Shown here: positions 12,215 to 24,500 of the stretch, one piece after another
Position numbering within the stretch: the first letter of the stretch is position 1
Layout of the letters: each line of letters starts with the position of its first letter
The notes under the pieces: model-generated
Databases searched by the model: none
The model's input: only the letters and a program-made list of their open reading frames with translations
Told to the model about the DNA's origin: nothing
Made by a program: the position numbers and the translations under genes
Assembly: GCA_030998225.1 (NCBI GenBank)
Contig: JAPYXD010000259.1
Location: 5,193,001 to 5,257,000, forward strand
DNA length: 64,000 nucleotides
From: Diplolepis rosae
Taxonomy: Eukaryota > Arthropoda > Insecta > Hymenoptera > Diplolepididae
Direction: 5' to 3'

Positions 12215-13319
12215 GTTTGAACTGCAACATTTTTTCATAAGATGTATATTTTTCTTTTTAATTAAAAAAAAAATACCATTGAAAATCCGAAATTCAATTT
12301 TTTAACTAAAATATGTGAAATACGAAAAAAACGTAAGAATGGAAAATTGTTCGTTTCAATAATATATACAAATATTTTCAGATATAGTTTCTAATAAAAC
12401 GTATATTTTTCATTATAATTTTAAAAAATACGATTAAAATTCAAAAATTCCATTATTTGAACAAAATATGTAACATACGAAAAAAACGTTGAGCTAGAAA
12501 ATTATTTGCCTAAATGAGGTCTACAAATTCTCAGTAGGACATTTTTTGACAAGATATATATTTCATGTTTTGGTTTTAAAAAATACAATATTGAAAATAA
12601 AAAATTCCATTTTTGAACCAAAATATGTGTGATACAAAATAAGCGATAATACAAAAATTCGTTTTCTCTAAAAGAGTCTATGAATTCTCCTCCTTTTTTA
12701 AATATTTGGAAGAAAATAGATTTTTTGTAATCTTGTATATTATTAGAAAGTTACAGAAATGTATACAGAAAATCGAGCGCGAAGCGCAAGTTTCATGATA
12801 AGAATGTGTTCTTTAAGGCTGATAGAGCTTTAAGTAAATTGAATTTCTTTTTTCATTTGAAATCAAAAACAAATTTAGTAACTTTGAGAAAATGTAATTC
12901 ACATCGATAATATTATAAAATTGACTTGAACTTAAGTATCAAATTACAAGTAATAAATTTAAATAATAATGAAACAGGACTTATATCGACCCTTAGTATT
13001 AATATTCAAATATTGTTCATGTTCTTAGTTGGCTTTACGGTCCGAAGAATATAAGACCGAGTGCGACGATCGAATCGCGCGCCCCAGGCGCGCTCAAACT
13101 TGCAAGCGAAGCGCGCCATGAGAATGTGCCCACGAAGCGGGCAGATTTTTTGTAGTATATTTTTACAAAATTGATATTATGCTCTTAACTTGGGATTATT
13201 AGAAGCAAAACTGTGTTAACTTTTATTTTAGCATCATGAAAAAATGTTAACCTTTTATTATAAAAATTAAGTTACTTTAACAATAGCTTAAATAACATAT
13301 GAACCTCTAATTTCCGATG

Positions 13320-14060
13320 GAAGTGTCTGTGTAAAGAAAGGTTTTAAATATTACAAAAAAAGCATAAATTGTATTTGAATTCGCATGTGATCTTGCACTT
13401 TGAGATTTATTCGGTGTGAAGTAAATTGGACAAATCATTACTATAAAGTAAAATACTTGAAAAAACATTTTCAAAATATTTAATATTTTTACACGAATGT
13501 ACATACAGTCGACCGGCAATCGAAATACCCGGGCTTGAAACCCGGTGCATTCGAAAACGTCTTTTTTCCACAGAAAGATTTTAAATTCTTTAAACTTAAG
13601 TATGTAACTATGAACGTATTAATATGTTTAATGTTTTTAAATTATTCAATGTTTTATTAAAAGAATTAAAATAGTAAATTGTAATGACCCTTGATTTAAT
13701 TTATAATAGACTTCTTCATTTATGGACCCTAAAGCCAATGCAATTTATTAAAACATTTTGAATTCAAAATAATACTGAATGTTTGAGTATAAAAGGTTTA
13801 AATATTTGAAAAATACATAAATTATATCAAAATTAGCACACGAAATCGTACACTAACTTTAATTTGGTATGAAGTAAAATTGAAAATAAATCCTTTAGAA
13901 TAAAACATTTTGAAAAAACTTTCAGAATACATAACATATTATAAATGAAAATTTCAATATATAATTATAAATAAAAGGTTTGATTATTCAAAAGTAAAAT
14001 ATATTATATCTAATATTTTATCGAACAGCACACTTTAAGATTTCATTGGTATGGGGATAC
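13320..14060. repeat. Diverged direct repeats of about 190 bases
   Basis: Units at about 13330-13510, 13795-13960 and 13975-14060 share an order of blocks: AAAGGTTTAAATATT, CATAAATT, a GCAC/TTTGAGATTT block with GGTATGAAGTAAA, and AAAACATTTTNAAAA. A further related unit lies at about 9800-9960. No coding potential. Confidence 0.5.
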
Positions 14061-14079
14061 ACATTTTTAAAATTACACG

Positions 14080-14292
14080 ACTTTTTGTAACATGTTCAAC
14101 CCCAGCATATAGAATCCAGAAAAGACTTTCTAAAAATATTTTAATTAGGTATACATATACATACTTATATACATACTTATTAATTTCCTTCAAAGAGATC
14201 TAAATTAAAATTTCTTTTGTAATATCTTTCTATAAAATAAATCACTTTAACGAAAGTTGAAACTCCAGGTCAACCTCTGTAATTTCCGATGG

Positions 14293-14323
<31 letters not shown>

Positions 14324-15474
14324 CAAATTGTCATGTAGAATATGTAAATTCCAAAAAATGTTATAGTTACAAAGCTTCAAAATTTTGTAATTAAAATTTT
14401 AATATAAAACTTTAAGCATTTATTGACCTTGAATTCCATTGGAAAATTTGTTGTTTACTGTTCAAATCTTCCTCCGATTTCAGAAGAACAGACAAATTAA
14501 AAATTACAAAATATTTCATTAAAAAAATTGAACTCGTCCATATGATCTTGTCATATTGTAACAAGATTTGAACACTTCGGACAAAAATTTTTATGTAAAA
14601 TTTAATATCGATAAATATTTACATGTTCATATGAAGATATTAATGAACACATATTTTAGCTTCTTAATTTACCCACATCTGTTAGAAAATTTTTCCTTTC
14701 CATAGACCATTTCATTTTTTTAATGATTAGTCTGTGCTTAGGCTACAAAAATGTGAGATGAAAATATTGCCAACATAAAACTGAGAATGTAAATTTTAAA
14801 CTTGAATTTTATGTTTATCTCTTCTTAATAGAAAATATTTCTCTAACTAAAAAGTTTTTAAATGCACAAAATTGATAAGAAGTATGGAAATTTGAATAGG
14901 AAAATATATATTGATTCAAATTTGGAACATTTATTGGCATCAAATTTTACTGAAAGTTTATTTTTGAAGTGTTTAAATGCTTATAAAATTTTACACGATA
15001 TTTCAGATTTTTATTTTAGGCAGATTTTTTCCAAAATATCTGAAAAAAAGTGTTGTCTCTTAAATAACATATTTCGTAAATTTGAAATTGTCGTCTGCTT
15101 CGCGCCTCTTTTGCACGGTTTCGACAGAAATACACAATTCTCAATTCCGACTCGATAACCGAAATACCGAAAGCGTGAAATCTAAAAATAGCATTGCATG
15201 AAGGAAGCGAGGAGAATAAGGAGAAGTGGGACGTGTCGTTCTCGCGTGCAAGAGCGACGAGGAAGAAACAAGGGCACCGCGCGCCGCTACCCCTCCATAG
15301 AAATTCTGATGGTAAATCATTTCTGGATTTTCTAACTTTCATTATTTACCGACGCGCAAAGTACACCTTTTGCGCAACGCGTTCAGAGGGCGCGTTTATC
15401 AGCCCACTTTTGTGAAATTCTCTTATTCCATTACTTTAGCAATCTCCCAACTCATCTCTGCAAATGTTTAGCCC
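14080..15474. repeat. Right arm of the 7-kb inverted repeat
   Basis: Inverted counterpart of 8394-10230. The outer 400 bases are GC-rich and contain overlapping open frames on both strands (about 15016-15415). These look like a by-product of composition, because they share no family signature and lie within the repeat arm. Confidence 0.6.
14297..14324. repeat. (TA)n microsatellite
   Basis: An alternating TA run next to the block TTTCCGATGGTAGTTTATAT. The inverted partner near 9957-9975 has only a short TA run. Confidence 0.9.
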
Positions 15475-15655
15475 TCGGTGTACGGCCATCTTGCCGGATG
15501 ACGTCAGACCATAAAATACCCAATCAACGCATAAAATATTTTTTGGATTTTGTTTACATCAATTATTAAAATAAGTTTACGCATAAGATTAAAAACTAAG
15601 TTAAGCATATCATTAAAAAACGTTAAACCCTCGCATTTCATTATTTATTATTCAA

Positions 15656-15669
15656 ATATAAAAATAATG
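15656..15669. repeat. Target-site duplication, 5' side of the R1-clade element
   Basis: ATATAAAAATAATG, identical to 21569-21582. The GC-rich element starts at the next base. Confidence 0.92.
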
Positions 15670-16831
15670 AACTCCGCCATTGCCGGTCCCAAGCCCGGAT
15701 GAGAAAGGAGGAGGGGGCACACAGACAGCAACATGACACAACACATTACAGCGACACTAAACACAACACACCTAACAACCAAGAGAGCGTTCTGTGGGCG
15801 GGCAGGGTCTCGCCGAGGTGAACGCATGAGTCCAAGCACGGAGCAGACGCGTCCTGCAGCCCACCAATGGTAGTAGCCGCAAGGACTCTGCCAGCAGTAG
15901 GGCTGTTGCCGTCAGGATGGCTGCCAAGGGAGCCCTATAGACGGGCTTTTCCCTAGTGATGGGCCTGCCGGGCGCACGTGCCACGACGGTTGTTCTGCGA
16001 CTTTCAGGCGCGTGAGGACGCGGTGTGGAGCGAAAGCATCAGGAGACCTTGAACAGGTCTCTTGATGCCGAATGAACGTACACGGAGTGAATGCGGGGGC
16101 CCCTTAATCGGGGTATCGCCCCAAATGCGTATGCGGCGATGACGCTGAACTTCCCGCGTGCGCTCTTGCGGTCACACTACAATCACATGCACGACACCGA
16201 CACCCACACACATCAGAATGAATGGGACGCTGAGTGAATGAGGCTGCGGCCGGCGCCTGCTGGATATTCCCGATAGACTAGCCAAGGGAGGAGTAGTAGC
16301 CTCTCGACCAGGGTAGGACGCGATGTCAGTACCTCACCTCTGTGGAAGTAATATGGGTAACGGTAAGTCCCTCCGGTGTTCGACCGCGAAGGGCAAAGAT
16401 CCCGTGAAACCACATGTTAATCTGGGAAAACCGCTCACGATCCTACTGTCTGGAGCCAATGTCGGGGTTGAAATCATGGACGTCCGGGCGCAGGAATGAA
16501 GGATTACCTGGTCAGTATTTCCTTATATCCGACGCTGCGTAGGATAAATCGCACACCGTCTAGCCTGAAGTCCGGGTCAGGTGTCGGGGCGGACCCGGCA
16601 CCGCTCGGTCGATAGGGGTGACGTTAAACCTTTAGCATCATTATGGCGCGGGCCTATCCCGTAACCTTTTTTGGTAGCTTCATTTAATGTGCCGATAGGA
16701 TCGACCTCCCGATAAGCCGCTTCTCGGTTTCGGCGCATATAACTAGGGATTTATACAGGCGGGGATAGTAGCCCTACTGCGGTAGGGCTCCCATGATGGG
16801 CGAACCGTCTTAAGACACGAGGAAAACAAAC

Positions 16832-18167
16832 ATGAACTCTGAAAGAAATAAAGGACATGGAGACGTGAAGGCGCCAGATGCGCACTCACACACTTCTACA
16901 GGAGCTGAGGGATGGCAAGACGTCCTTCAGCTCCTGAAGGAGCAAAATGAAAAAATGGAAAGGTTAGCCAGGGCCCTCAGCGTTATACAACAGGGTATGC
17001 TGAGGAATAACCCTGGCTTCGTTAAAGACTCGGTGAACGAGGCAACTGAGGTGTTGAGCGGCATGCTCAACACCCACAAGTGCCTCCTGGAGAGCGGGGT
17101 GAAATTCCAGAAGAAAATGGAATCTCACTCCGCTATGAAGAAATTGGGGATCTTCCAGAGACCACGTTCGGCGTCTCTGGGAGATACCCCAAAAAATCAG
17201 GCGAAAGTCGAAAAAAGATCTGCGCCTTCTCCCCCACAGGAAAAAACTCCCAAGAGGGGGAAGGGTGGCTCTTCGCCCTCTTATGCCGAGGTGGCCACGA
17301 GCCAGCCCCCAAATAAAGAAGGGGACTGGCATGTGGTCTCAAAAAAAAGAAAAAAAAAGAAAAAAGAAAAAAAAAAGGAGAAAAGGGCGGAGGACCCTGC
17401 CCAAAAAGCGCAGGGGACCACCGCCACTCCTAAGTCGAAGCGCTCCATGCCCGCCAGGTCGGGCGACGCCATCAAGGTGTCGGCGAAGGACGGCCAGTCC
17501 TAGGCCGACATCTTGAGGGACATGAAGGCGAAGGTCGACCCCCGGAAGGCAGGACTTGAGGTCCTGTCTATCCGGAGGACCAGGAAGGAAGAAGTCCTTT
17601 TGGTCCTCAAAAAGGGGGAGACGTTTCGGCCTTCCGAAAGGAGCTCGACCTGGCGGTCGGGGAAAGGGCGCAAATTTCAGCCCTGGTCTCGACGAGGTCC
17701 CTCGAAATTAGGGACCTCGACGGACCGTTGAAAAAGAAGAGGTTGTGTCTGCCCTGTGCTTGGCATTGGGCAGACCGGCTTTTGAGGGGTCCTGCAGGCT
17801 CTTCACCCGCTTTGGTGGGGTGAAGACTGCAGTCATCAGGCTAGCTGAGGCAGACGCCGCGCGTCTGCTTCAGCTAGGCAAGTTGAGGATCGGGTGGGTA
17901 GAGTGCCGCATTCGCGAGCACCTGGAAGTCGCCCGCTGCTTCAGGTGCCTTGGATACGGCCACGGGTCCCGGGGCTGCAGCAACCCCGACAGGAAAAACG
18001 CCTGTTGGAGATGCGGCGCCACGGGACACTTGGCCAGGACCTGTAAGGCGCCACCAAGGTGCCTGTCATGCGCAGACAGGGGCGACAAAGATGTCGCCCA
18101 TGTGTCGGGGAGCGGCTCCTGCCCGGTCTTCCGGGAAGAGCTTCGGAGGTTGAGAGGCAGGAATTGA
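16832..18167 (+). pseudogene. R1-clade ORF1 (nucleic-acid-binding, CCHC), broken
   Basis: The product packages element RNA into a ribonucleoprotein particle. The first 223 codons run from ATG at 16832, with a Lys-rich tract (about residues 170-185), to a TAG at 17501-17503. The frame continues unbroken after it (ADILRDMKAKVDPRKAGLEV), so the stop is a point mutation. A one-base deletion near 17613-17620 moves the frame (DVSAFRKELDLAVGERAQIS), and a second near 17720 moves it again (TVEKEEVVSALCLALGRPAF). The last part ends with three zinc knuckles: CFRCLGYGHGSRGC, CWRCGATGHLARTC and a CLSC-type variant, then a stop at 18165-18167. The fragments in order match the usual layout of R1-clade ORF1 proteins. 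Confidence 0.85.
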
Positions 18168-21100
18168 AGTTCCTGCAGCTCAACCTCGGAAGGGGGAAGG
18201 ATGCCCAGGACCTCCTGATGCAGACTGCCAGGGAGAGGAGGGCCGATGTGCTGCTCATTAGTGAGCAGTACAAGTGGTCCGATAACTCTGCTTGGTATCA
18301 GGATGCATCAAGGAGGGCCGGCATCCTTGTTTGTAACCCTGATTTGGGCGTCGGGGACTTCCTGGAGACCGACGCGGGGTTCGTCTGGGTGGAGGTGGCG
18401 GATGTGCGTGTGTACAGCTGCTACTTCTCCCCCGGCGATCCCTTCGATGTCTTTGAGACCCAGATCCCCCTCCTTGACGAAGCCTCCGTGAGGCCATCGG
18501 GCGATCCCTCATTGGGGGTGACTTCAACAGTAAGTCGCCCGAGTGGGGTGAGGCCCGCCTAGATAGGAGGGGAATATTAGTTGGCGAGATGGTCGCTAGG
18601 ATCGACCTGATCGTCTTGAATCAGGGCGGGGAATTCACGTTCAGACGAGGAGCGGGGGGGGTCAATAATTGATCTCACAATTGCCGCACCTCGCCTCGCT
18701 TCAAGGATAAGCGACTGGTCGGTCCTCGAGTTAATAACCTTGAGTGACCACCGTTGCATCGAATTCACACTAGAACAACGGTGTCAGGCGGTAGATAAGG
18801 GTAGGGGCGGCGAAGGAAGGAGCCCCTCCTGGAACACGAAACGACTCAGCAGGGAAAGACTTCGCGAACACCTCGAAGAAACCAGGCTCATCGATGAGCT
18901 TGGTTGGGTCTGCCCTGCTGGGTCGTTTGAAGCTGCTGTGCGATCGGTGAGGCAGAAGGTGGTCGCGGCTTGCGACTACTCGATGCCTCGCCATGTGCGC
19001 AGGCAAGCCAAGGGTTCGATGTACTGGTGGAACGACCAGTTGGCAGCCCTACGTCGAGAATGCCTCGCAGCGCGGCGAAAATTCACCCGTTCAAAGGGGG
19101 ATGCTACGCTGCACGAGGCATGGAAAGGGGCAAAATCAGCTTTGAGGCGAGGCATAAAGAAAAGCCGACTTCAATGCTGGAAAGACTTGATCGGTGAGGT
19201 CGAAAAGAACCCATGGGGTCTCGCCTTCAAAATAGTCACCAAGAGATTGGTGGCTAGAAGAAAGACCCCGGGCCTGGATAATCCCGATCGAGTCCAGTAC
19301 ATTGTGCGTAGCTTGTTTCCACACGTGGAGCCGTTCCAAAGACAGGACCGAAGTTCCTGCGTGGTCCGGCGCGAAGAACTCTTCACTCTCGAAGAACTAA
19401 AGAGAGCGGGTGGAAGGCTTAAGGCAAATACAGCGCCGGGTATCGACGGGGTGCCGAACGAGATCCTCAAAGAGGTGATCGGGGCGTACCCAGAGATCCT
19501 CCTAGAAGCCTTTAACTCCTGTCTTCGGGAGGGCAGGTTCTTCGCAAATTGGAAGAAGCAGAGGTTGGTCCTGCTGAGGAAGGGCAACAAACCTCTAGGG
19601 GTTGCCTCGTCGTATAGACCAATATGCTTATTGGATACGATGGGGAAGCTTCTGGAGGAGTTGATTCTACAACGGCTTCAGGCTCTCTTGGTCGGGGAGA
19701 ACGGGCTCTCGGAAAACCAGTTCGGATTCAGGAAAGGCAGGTCCACTGTGGACGCCATCCAAGCTGTGGTTAACATCGCCACAAATGCAAGAAAAGGAAC
19801 TGGTAAGCGTAAGGGATTCTGTGCGTTGATTAGCATTGACATACGCAATGCGTTCAATACCGCGAGATGGAACATCTGCATCGAGGCGATGGTGCGGAAA
19901 AAGGTTCCAGACTACCTGTTGCGAATGATAGATGACTATCTGAGCGACAGGTGGGTGATATATGAGGGCGACAAATGGTCTCTCAAGGAGGAGATGACAT
20001 GTGGCGCCCCTCAAGGGTCGCGGGTGGGTCCACTCGTTTGGAACGTCATGTACGACGATTTCCTGCGCATGGACCTGCCTGCTGGAACGAGCATCGTCGG
20101 CTTCGCGGATGACGCACTTGTCGTGTGCGCCGCTGACGACGTTGGAATCCTAGAGCTGAGGATCAATGAAAGTCTGTGGCGAGCGAAGCGCTGGTTGGAT
20201 GGCAGAGGTCTTAAAATGGCCCCTGAGAAAACCGAGGCTTTGCTTGTTACGGACAGGAGATCCTTCCAATACCCGAGGATCGTTCTCGGAGAGCATGAAG
20301 TCGAGTGGAAAACAAGCATTAAGTACCTGGGGGTGCAGCTGGATCGTAGGCTTAGCTTTGGCGAACACCTAAAGATCGCAGCCGCCAAAGCCATCCAATG
20401 TGGAGCGATCTTGGCCCGGCTTATGCCAAACATTGGTGGACCCAGGGAAGCGAAAAGAAGATTGGTGGCGAGCGTGGTCCATTCGAAGCTGCTTTATGCT
20501 GCTCCGGTCTGGGCCAATGCCTTGCAAAACCATGCTATCCAGAAGAAGCTGTTCTCGGCGCAGAGACTTGTCGCGCTGAGAATAGTTTCGGCATATAGAA
20601 CTATCTCGACGCGCGCTGTGCTGGTCCTGGCGAGCGTCCCGCCAATAGATTTATTGGCGGAGGAAAGGCAGGAAACCTTTCAGCTTCGCAAGGAGCTTAC
20701 CTGCGCCGACCTGCAGGAAATCGCTCGCGCGAAGGAGGCCATCCGCAAGGATGGAAGGCGCAGACTCGTCGAGAAATGGCAGATGAGATGGCATGGTGAG
20801 CAGACAGGGAGATGGACCTACCGCCTGATCCCGGAGCTCGCCACCTGGCTGAACAGAAAGCACGGGGAAGTCGGCTTTTACTTGGCACAAGCGCTCTCGG
20901 GCCATGGCTGTTTTAACGCGTACCTGAGGCGCTTCAAGAAGAGAGACGAGGAGACGTGTTGCTACTGCGATTCCCCGGTGGATAACGCAGAGCACGCACT
21001 CTTCGTCTGCGCAAAATGGGGTGTGGCTAGGGGGGTCCTCGCTCAGGCGGTGGGTTCCGAACTTACTTCTGACACGATGGTCCCCCTCATGCTCCAGTCT

Positions 21101-21199
21101 GAACGGTTCTGGACGCTCATCGAGTCATTCGTCACACTTGTGATGAAGACGAGAGAACTTGATGGGCGTCGAGAGCGAAACAACGGGGAGGGCCAGTAG
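18068..21199 (+). pseudogene. R1-clade ORF2 (endonuclease-reverse transcriptase), broken in the endonuclease
   Basis: ORF2 cuts target DNA and primes reverse transcription there. It overlaps the end of ORF1 in another frame; the ATG at 18068 is a possible start. The endonuclease begins LKFLQLNLGRGKDAQDLL, and its catalytic GGDFN stretch (18513-18533) is only readable after a one-base deletion near 18488. An extra G in the eight-G run 18654-18661 shifts back into the final frame, where IIDLTIAAPRL and LSDHRCIEF complete the domain. From 18662 to 21199 the frame is open: RPICLLDTMGKLLEELI (about 19617), GFRKGRSTVDAI, LISIDIRNAFNTARW, CGAPQGSRVGPLVWN, the catalytic FADD (about 20101) and YLGVQLDRR. 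A C-terminal CCHC finger lies near 20958-21010. Only the endonuclease is damaged. Confidence 0.9.
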
Positions 21200-21568
21200 A
21201 AATCGCATCGGGGCCGGCACCCGCGGTCCTGCGTCTCGGGCAGACTTGACTTCCCGCGTCGTTCGGGGGAGAAATCTGTTTGTTTCTCCCCTGGGTGGCG
21301 CGGCTAGTCGGTTATCCTAATGGGCGTGTGGCCGCGGGTGGAAGTTCCGAGCGAACGGATGACGGAAGAGTCGTACGCGACTTTAATGGAACCAACCACC
21401 CGTGAAGTTTAAAGCCGAAAGGCGGTTCCGCGGGTGGTGTATTGGTTCGAGAGAGGGGGTTTTTTGGTTTTAACAGGTATGCCTAGACCCGTCCTAGGAG
21501 AGTCCTGTACAACGTCTATAAAAGATTTTGCCATTTTTCCTCCTCACCAAAAAAAAAAAAAAAAAAAA

Positions 21569-21582
21569 ATATAAAAATAATG
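21569..21582. repeat. Target-site duplication, 3' side of the R1-clade element
   Basis: ATATAAAAATAATG follows the poly(A) run directly. Two further A residues upstream of the 5' copy cannot be told from the tail, so the true duplication may be up to 16 bases. Confidence 0.92.
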
Positions 21583-24500
21583 TAGAAATTTTAAAAATAC
21601 ACGATAAAAATTTGAATAGTCCATTGCATATTCTTTTTTATTAACAACGTTGGTAGCAAATCTAAACTAAATTGATTGGTGAGTGATTTGTGAAGTTTTT
21701 TCCCTTGAATTGAAATCGTCACATTGAGCTCCGGTTTTTTTTTTTACTCAAAAAGGCAATATTTACTAAATTTTATTAAAATTGTATAGAATTATTGTGA
21801 TAAAGATAAAATTTATCGATATTTCACATAATTTAACTAAATCCAGACGAGATATTACTTTATTTCACAACTATAAATTTTCGACAATTATTTTGAGAGC
21901 TTTTAGTGTATTTCGTAATGGCGAGTTTTTAAAAGACTTGAATAAACGTTTATTTTGTGTTTGTGAATTTCAATATTGATCAAATTTCAAATTAGGATTA
22001 ACAAATTTATTAGTGAAGTCATTTTGAGATATATTTTAACACTATTTGTGGTTTTTTTAGAATTCCACGATTCGAAGATTAATATGCTCATTTCCGAGAA
22101 TTCGCCACCCAGGCATTATTATATACAATCTCTCAACAATAAATTATTATATTTTGTCTTTTTTAAATGAAGTTTTTCAGATCCATTTTCTTATTCTGTG
22201 AGAAAAAGTTGATTGTTATAAAAAACATTGTCGAGAAAAAATCAGGTTAGGGTACCAAAGTTGCTTTTATAGAATTCTATATAGCCATTTATTGAGAAAT
22301 AAAAAGTACGACGGTTATTAAGAATGGCGGGAAATTAATTTGTGTGGCGTTTCTCTCAGGTTTACTGTTGGTAGCAAGCAGGGCCAGCAAATCTTGACCG
22401 AATAAATTGGTTAGTGTCTTGACTTGTGTAGTCTTTTCTCTCGAATTGGAATTGTCACATCGAGCTCCGAATTTTTAACTCAAAAAGGTAATATATACAT
22501 CGATTTTTATAAAAATTGTGTAGAATTAATGAAATAAAGACAATAGTGATCGGTACTTATGGGAAAAGTCACTTTTCAATATATTTGGTCGCTATTCGTG
22601 GAGTTTTCAAAATTCAACGATTCGTAGATTTATGAACTCGCTTCTGAGAATTTATTTTCCAATACATTGTTAGTTTTTTTAGAATGGACGATTATATTTT
22701 ACTTCAAAAATAAGATTTGATCTCCTGATTTCCTCATTTTTTAAAGAAAAGTTCATTTTGGTTAAACAAATTTTTGCCAAATTCAAAATTAGGTTAGATT
22801 GGCAAAATTGTGTATATAATTATATTATTTTATAGCAATTTACTGTAAAAAAAAATGTTTACTCAAGAAAAATTTCGGGAAATGAAGTGTCGTGATTTTT
22901 CTCTGGAGTGATTATTGAAAATATTGACACTGACCACACTGACAAATAATTTTGTATGAAAGTTTACCACAAATAATTTAAATTATTTCAATTAATTATT
23001 TTAATTCTTCTGCATAGTTATAATTTTCTTTCATTTTTTTAATGTGTTTTTTATTCTTTCGCAGGTTCTAGTGCGGGTCGTCGACAACAACTGACAACAA
23101 CACAGTGCAAAATAATTACAACTCGAAAAGTCTCGGTAGTCGCGATTTAAAATCGTTCGTTGCGTGTTTAAAAATAATTCGGATATTAAATGAGATTCAA
23201 GTTACACGACGTAAAACTTTAAATTAATTTTAGTGCGCGATCACAAAATATATATGAATCTTAATAAAATACAAATAATTTCTTTTAATAATTAATGGTA
23301 ACAAACTATTTAAAATATATGAAAATAATTGTACTTCATTAACTTTCAAATTACTAGCAGAATAGTTTACAATTTCTTCATTCTTATTTCCTTAAATATG
23401 TGCAAAGTATAATTTCTAAAAGTAAAATTAGATGTTATATTAATTGCTGCGTACAATATTTTTGAATTGAGTTTAGATTATTCATTCTTGATTATTTTTA
23501 TAGAATTATTCTGCTCACGATTCATATATATTCTTCGATTGTGATACTTCGATGCGAGTATTATATATTTAAAGTATTAAATATTATATTAGAGTATTAA
23601 ATATTATATATTTTTTGTCTATAAACCCTTTTCAGAATAAAATACTGCTTTAGAATGAAACAACATTTTCATTTTAATTGATTTCTATTCTTGTTTTCAG
23701 GAAATGCTGAAAAGGACGAGATATTTTGAGTACGACAAGGAAGGACAGGAAGATTGGACTGAAAAGCAGGAAGCTGGACGCCGCTGCCATCGTCACAACG
23801 AGGGAGAGCCGCGATGGTGAACCAATTTTATAGTCCTTCCCTCTATCATATCGTAGGATGAATGGTCCGAAACGATTCGGAAACAGGTTGTAATTATTAT
23901 ACAAATTGCATAGTGACCGCTGGTTGAAATTCTCATTTCCATCAGTGAGTGGTTATTTATTTGGTTCATTTCTTAGCTCAGGTCAGGCTATTCTTGGTTC
24001 TTTTTCTCCAAATATTTTTATAATTATAAAGTTTTATATAAATGCAGTACAATAATCTATAATGAGCCAGAAACCGGATTAGTACTATCTTGTAAAATAA
24101 ACTTCGAAATATCAAACTTACCTAAATTTCCAATAAACCAAGAAAAGATTTCGCGACGGGGAAGTTGGTGCATTAAAGGGAATTAAAAGCATGTTATGCC
24201 ATTTTATGCTTTAAATATTCATTTTCGCCAAAAGTTTTTCTTTAATGCAGTCAACACCCGAGAGTACATGTTACTTTTATGTCAACTCAAGCATTTATTT
24301 TACTTTTAAATCAATAAGAATAAAACCAAATGAATTTTTTTTTAAATTTATTCAATTATTGTTTTTTTTTTATATTAAATCATTTTTCTCTATTGTTTTC
24401 AATTTCAACTGTAATGCTAAAACGCAAACAACTATTCAATGAAATTAAATATTTTGCTATTCAAAAATTTTTATTGAGCCAGATGGTAAATTTATAGTAT

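Larger units (their letters stand above)
10557..12960 (+). repeat. TCTG-containing dispersed repeat, copy A (interrupted)
   Basis: Shares TTTTATGTGAAAAAT at its start, then TTTACGTTTTGAAATCCCCT, a GAGTCAGAAAAA block, a TCTG microsatellite and an AGTTCGTTAACCAGC block with 60880-61400. Its later part (12205-12960) matches 53945-54530. It is split by an insertion at 11063-12200. No coding content was recognised. The class of this repeat is unknown. Confidence 0.65.
8394..15474. mobile_element. 7-kb element bounded by long diverged inverted repeats
   Basis: The outer ends match in inverted orientation: GAGATGAGTTGGGAGATTGC at 8410-8429 against its reverse complement near 15434-15459. Further inward, 8700-8785 (TTTCACGCTGTCGG, GGAGGCGCGAAATAGAC) matches 15093-15185 inverted, 8860-9040 matches 14780-15030, 9945-10085 matches 14195-14330, and 10140-10190 matches 14080-14130. 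The left arm is longer because it contains a foldback MITE at 9139-9769. The ends are GC-richer than the interior. No transposase frame was found, so the whole may be a non-autonomous foldback element or two independent insertions of one repeat in opposite directions. Confidence 0.6.
15670..21566 (+). mobile_element. Full-length R1-clade non-LTR retrotransposon, inactivated
   Basis: A GC-rich block of about 5.9 kb in AT-rich surroundings. It contains a 1.16-kb 5' UTR (15670-16831), an ORF1 with CCHC knuckles, an overlapping ORF2 with AP-endonuclease and reverse transcriptase, a 3' UTR (21200-21548) and a poly(A) run (21549-21569). It is flanked by perfect 14-bp target duplications, so both ends are intact and the insertion is fairly young. 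The reverse transcriptase and a C-terminal C-C-H-C finger (CCYCDSPVDNAEHALFVC) place it in the R1 clade. ORF1 carries one stop and two frameshifts, and ORF2 carries two frameshifts. Confidence 0.93.

Noticed and set aside
14862..15415. Open frames on both strands in the right arm of the 7-kb inverted repeat
   Set aside because: They overlap each other, lie in a repeat arm and are not kept in the left arm.
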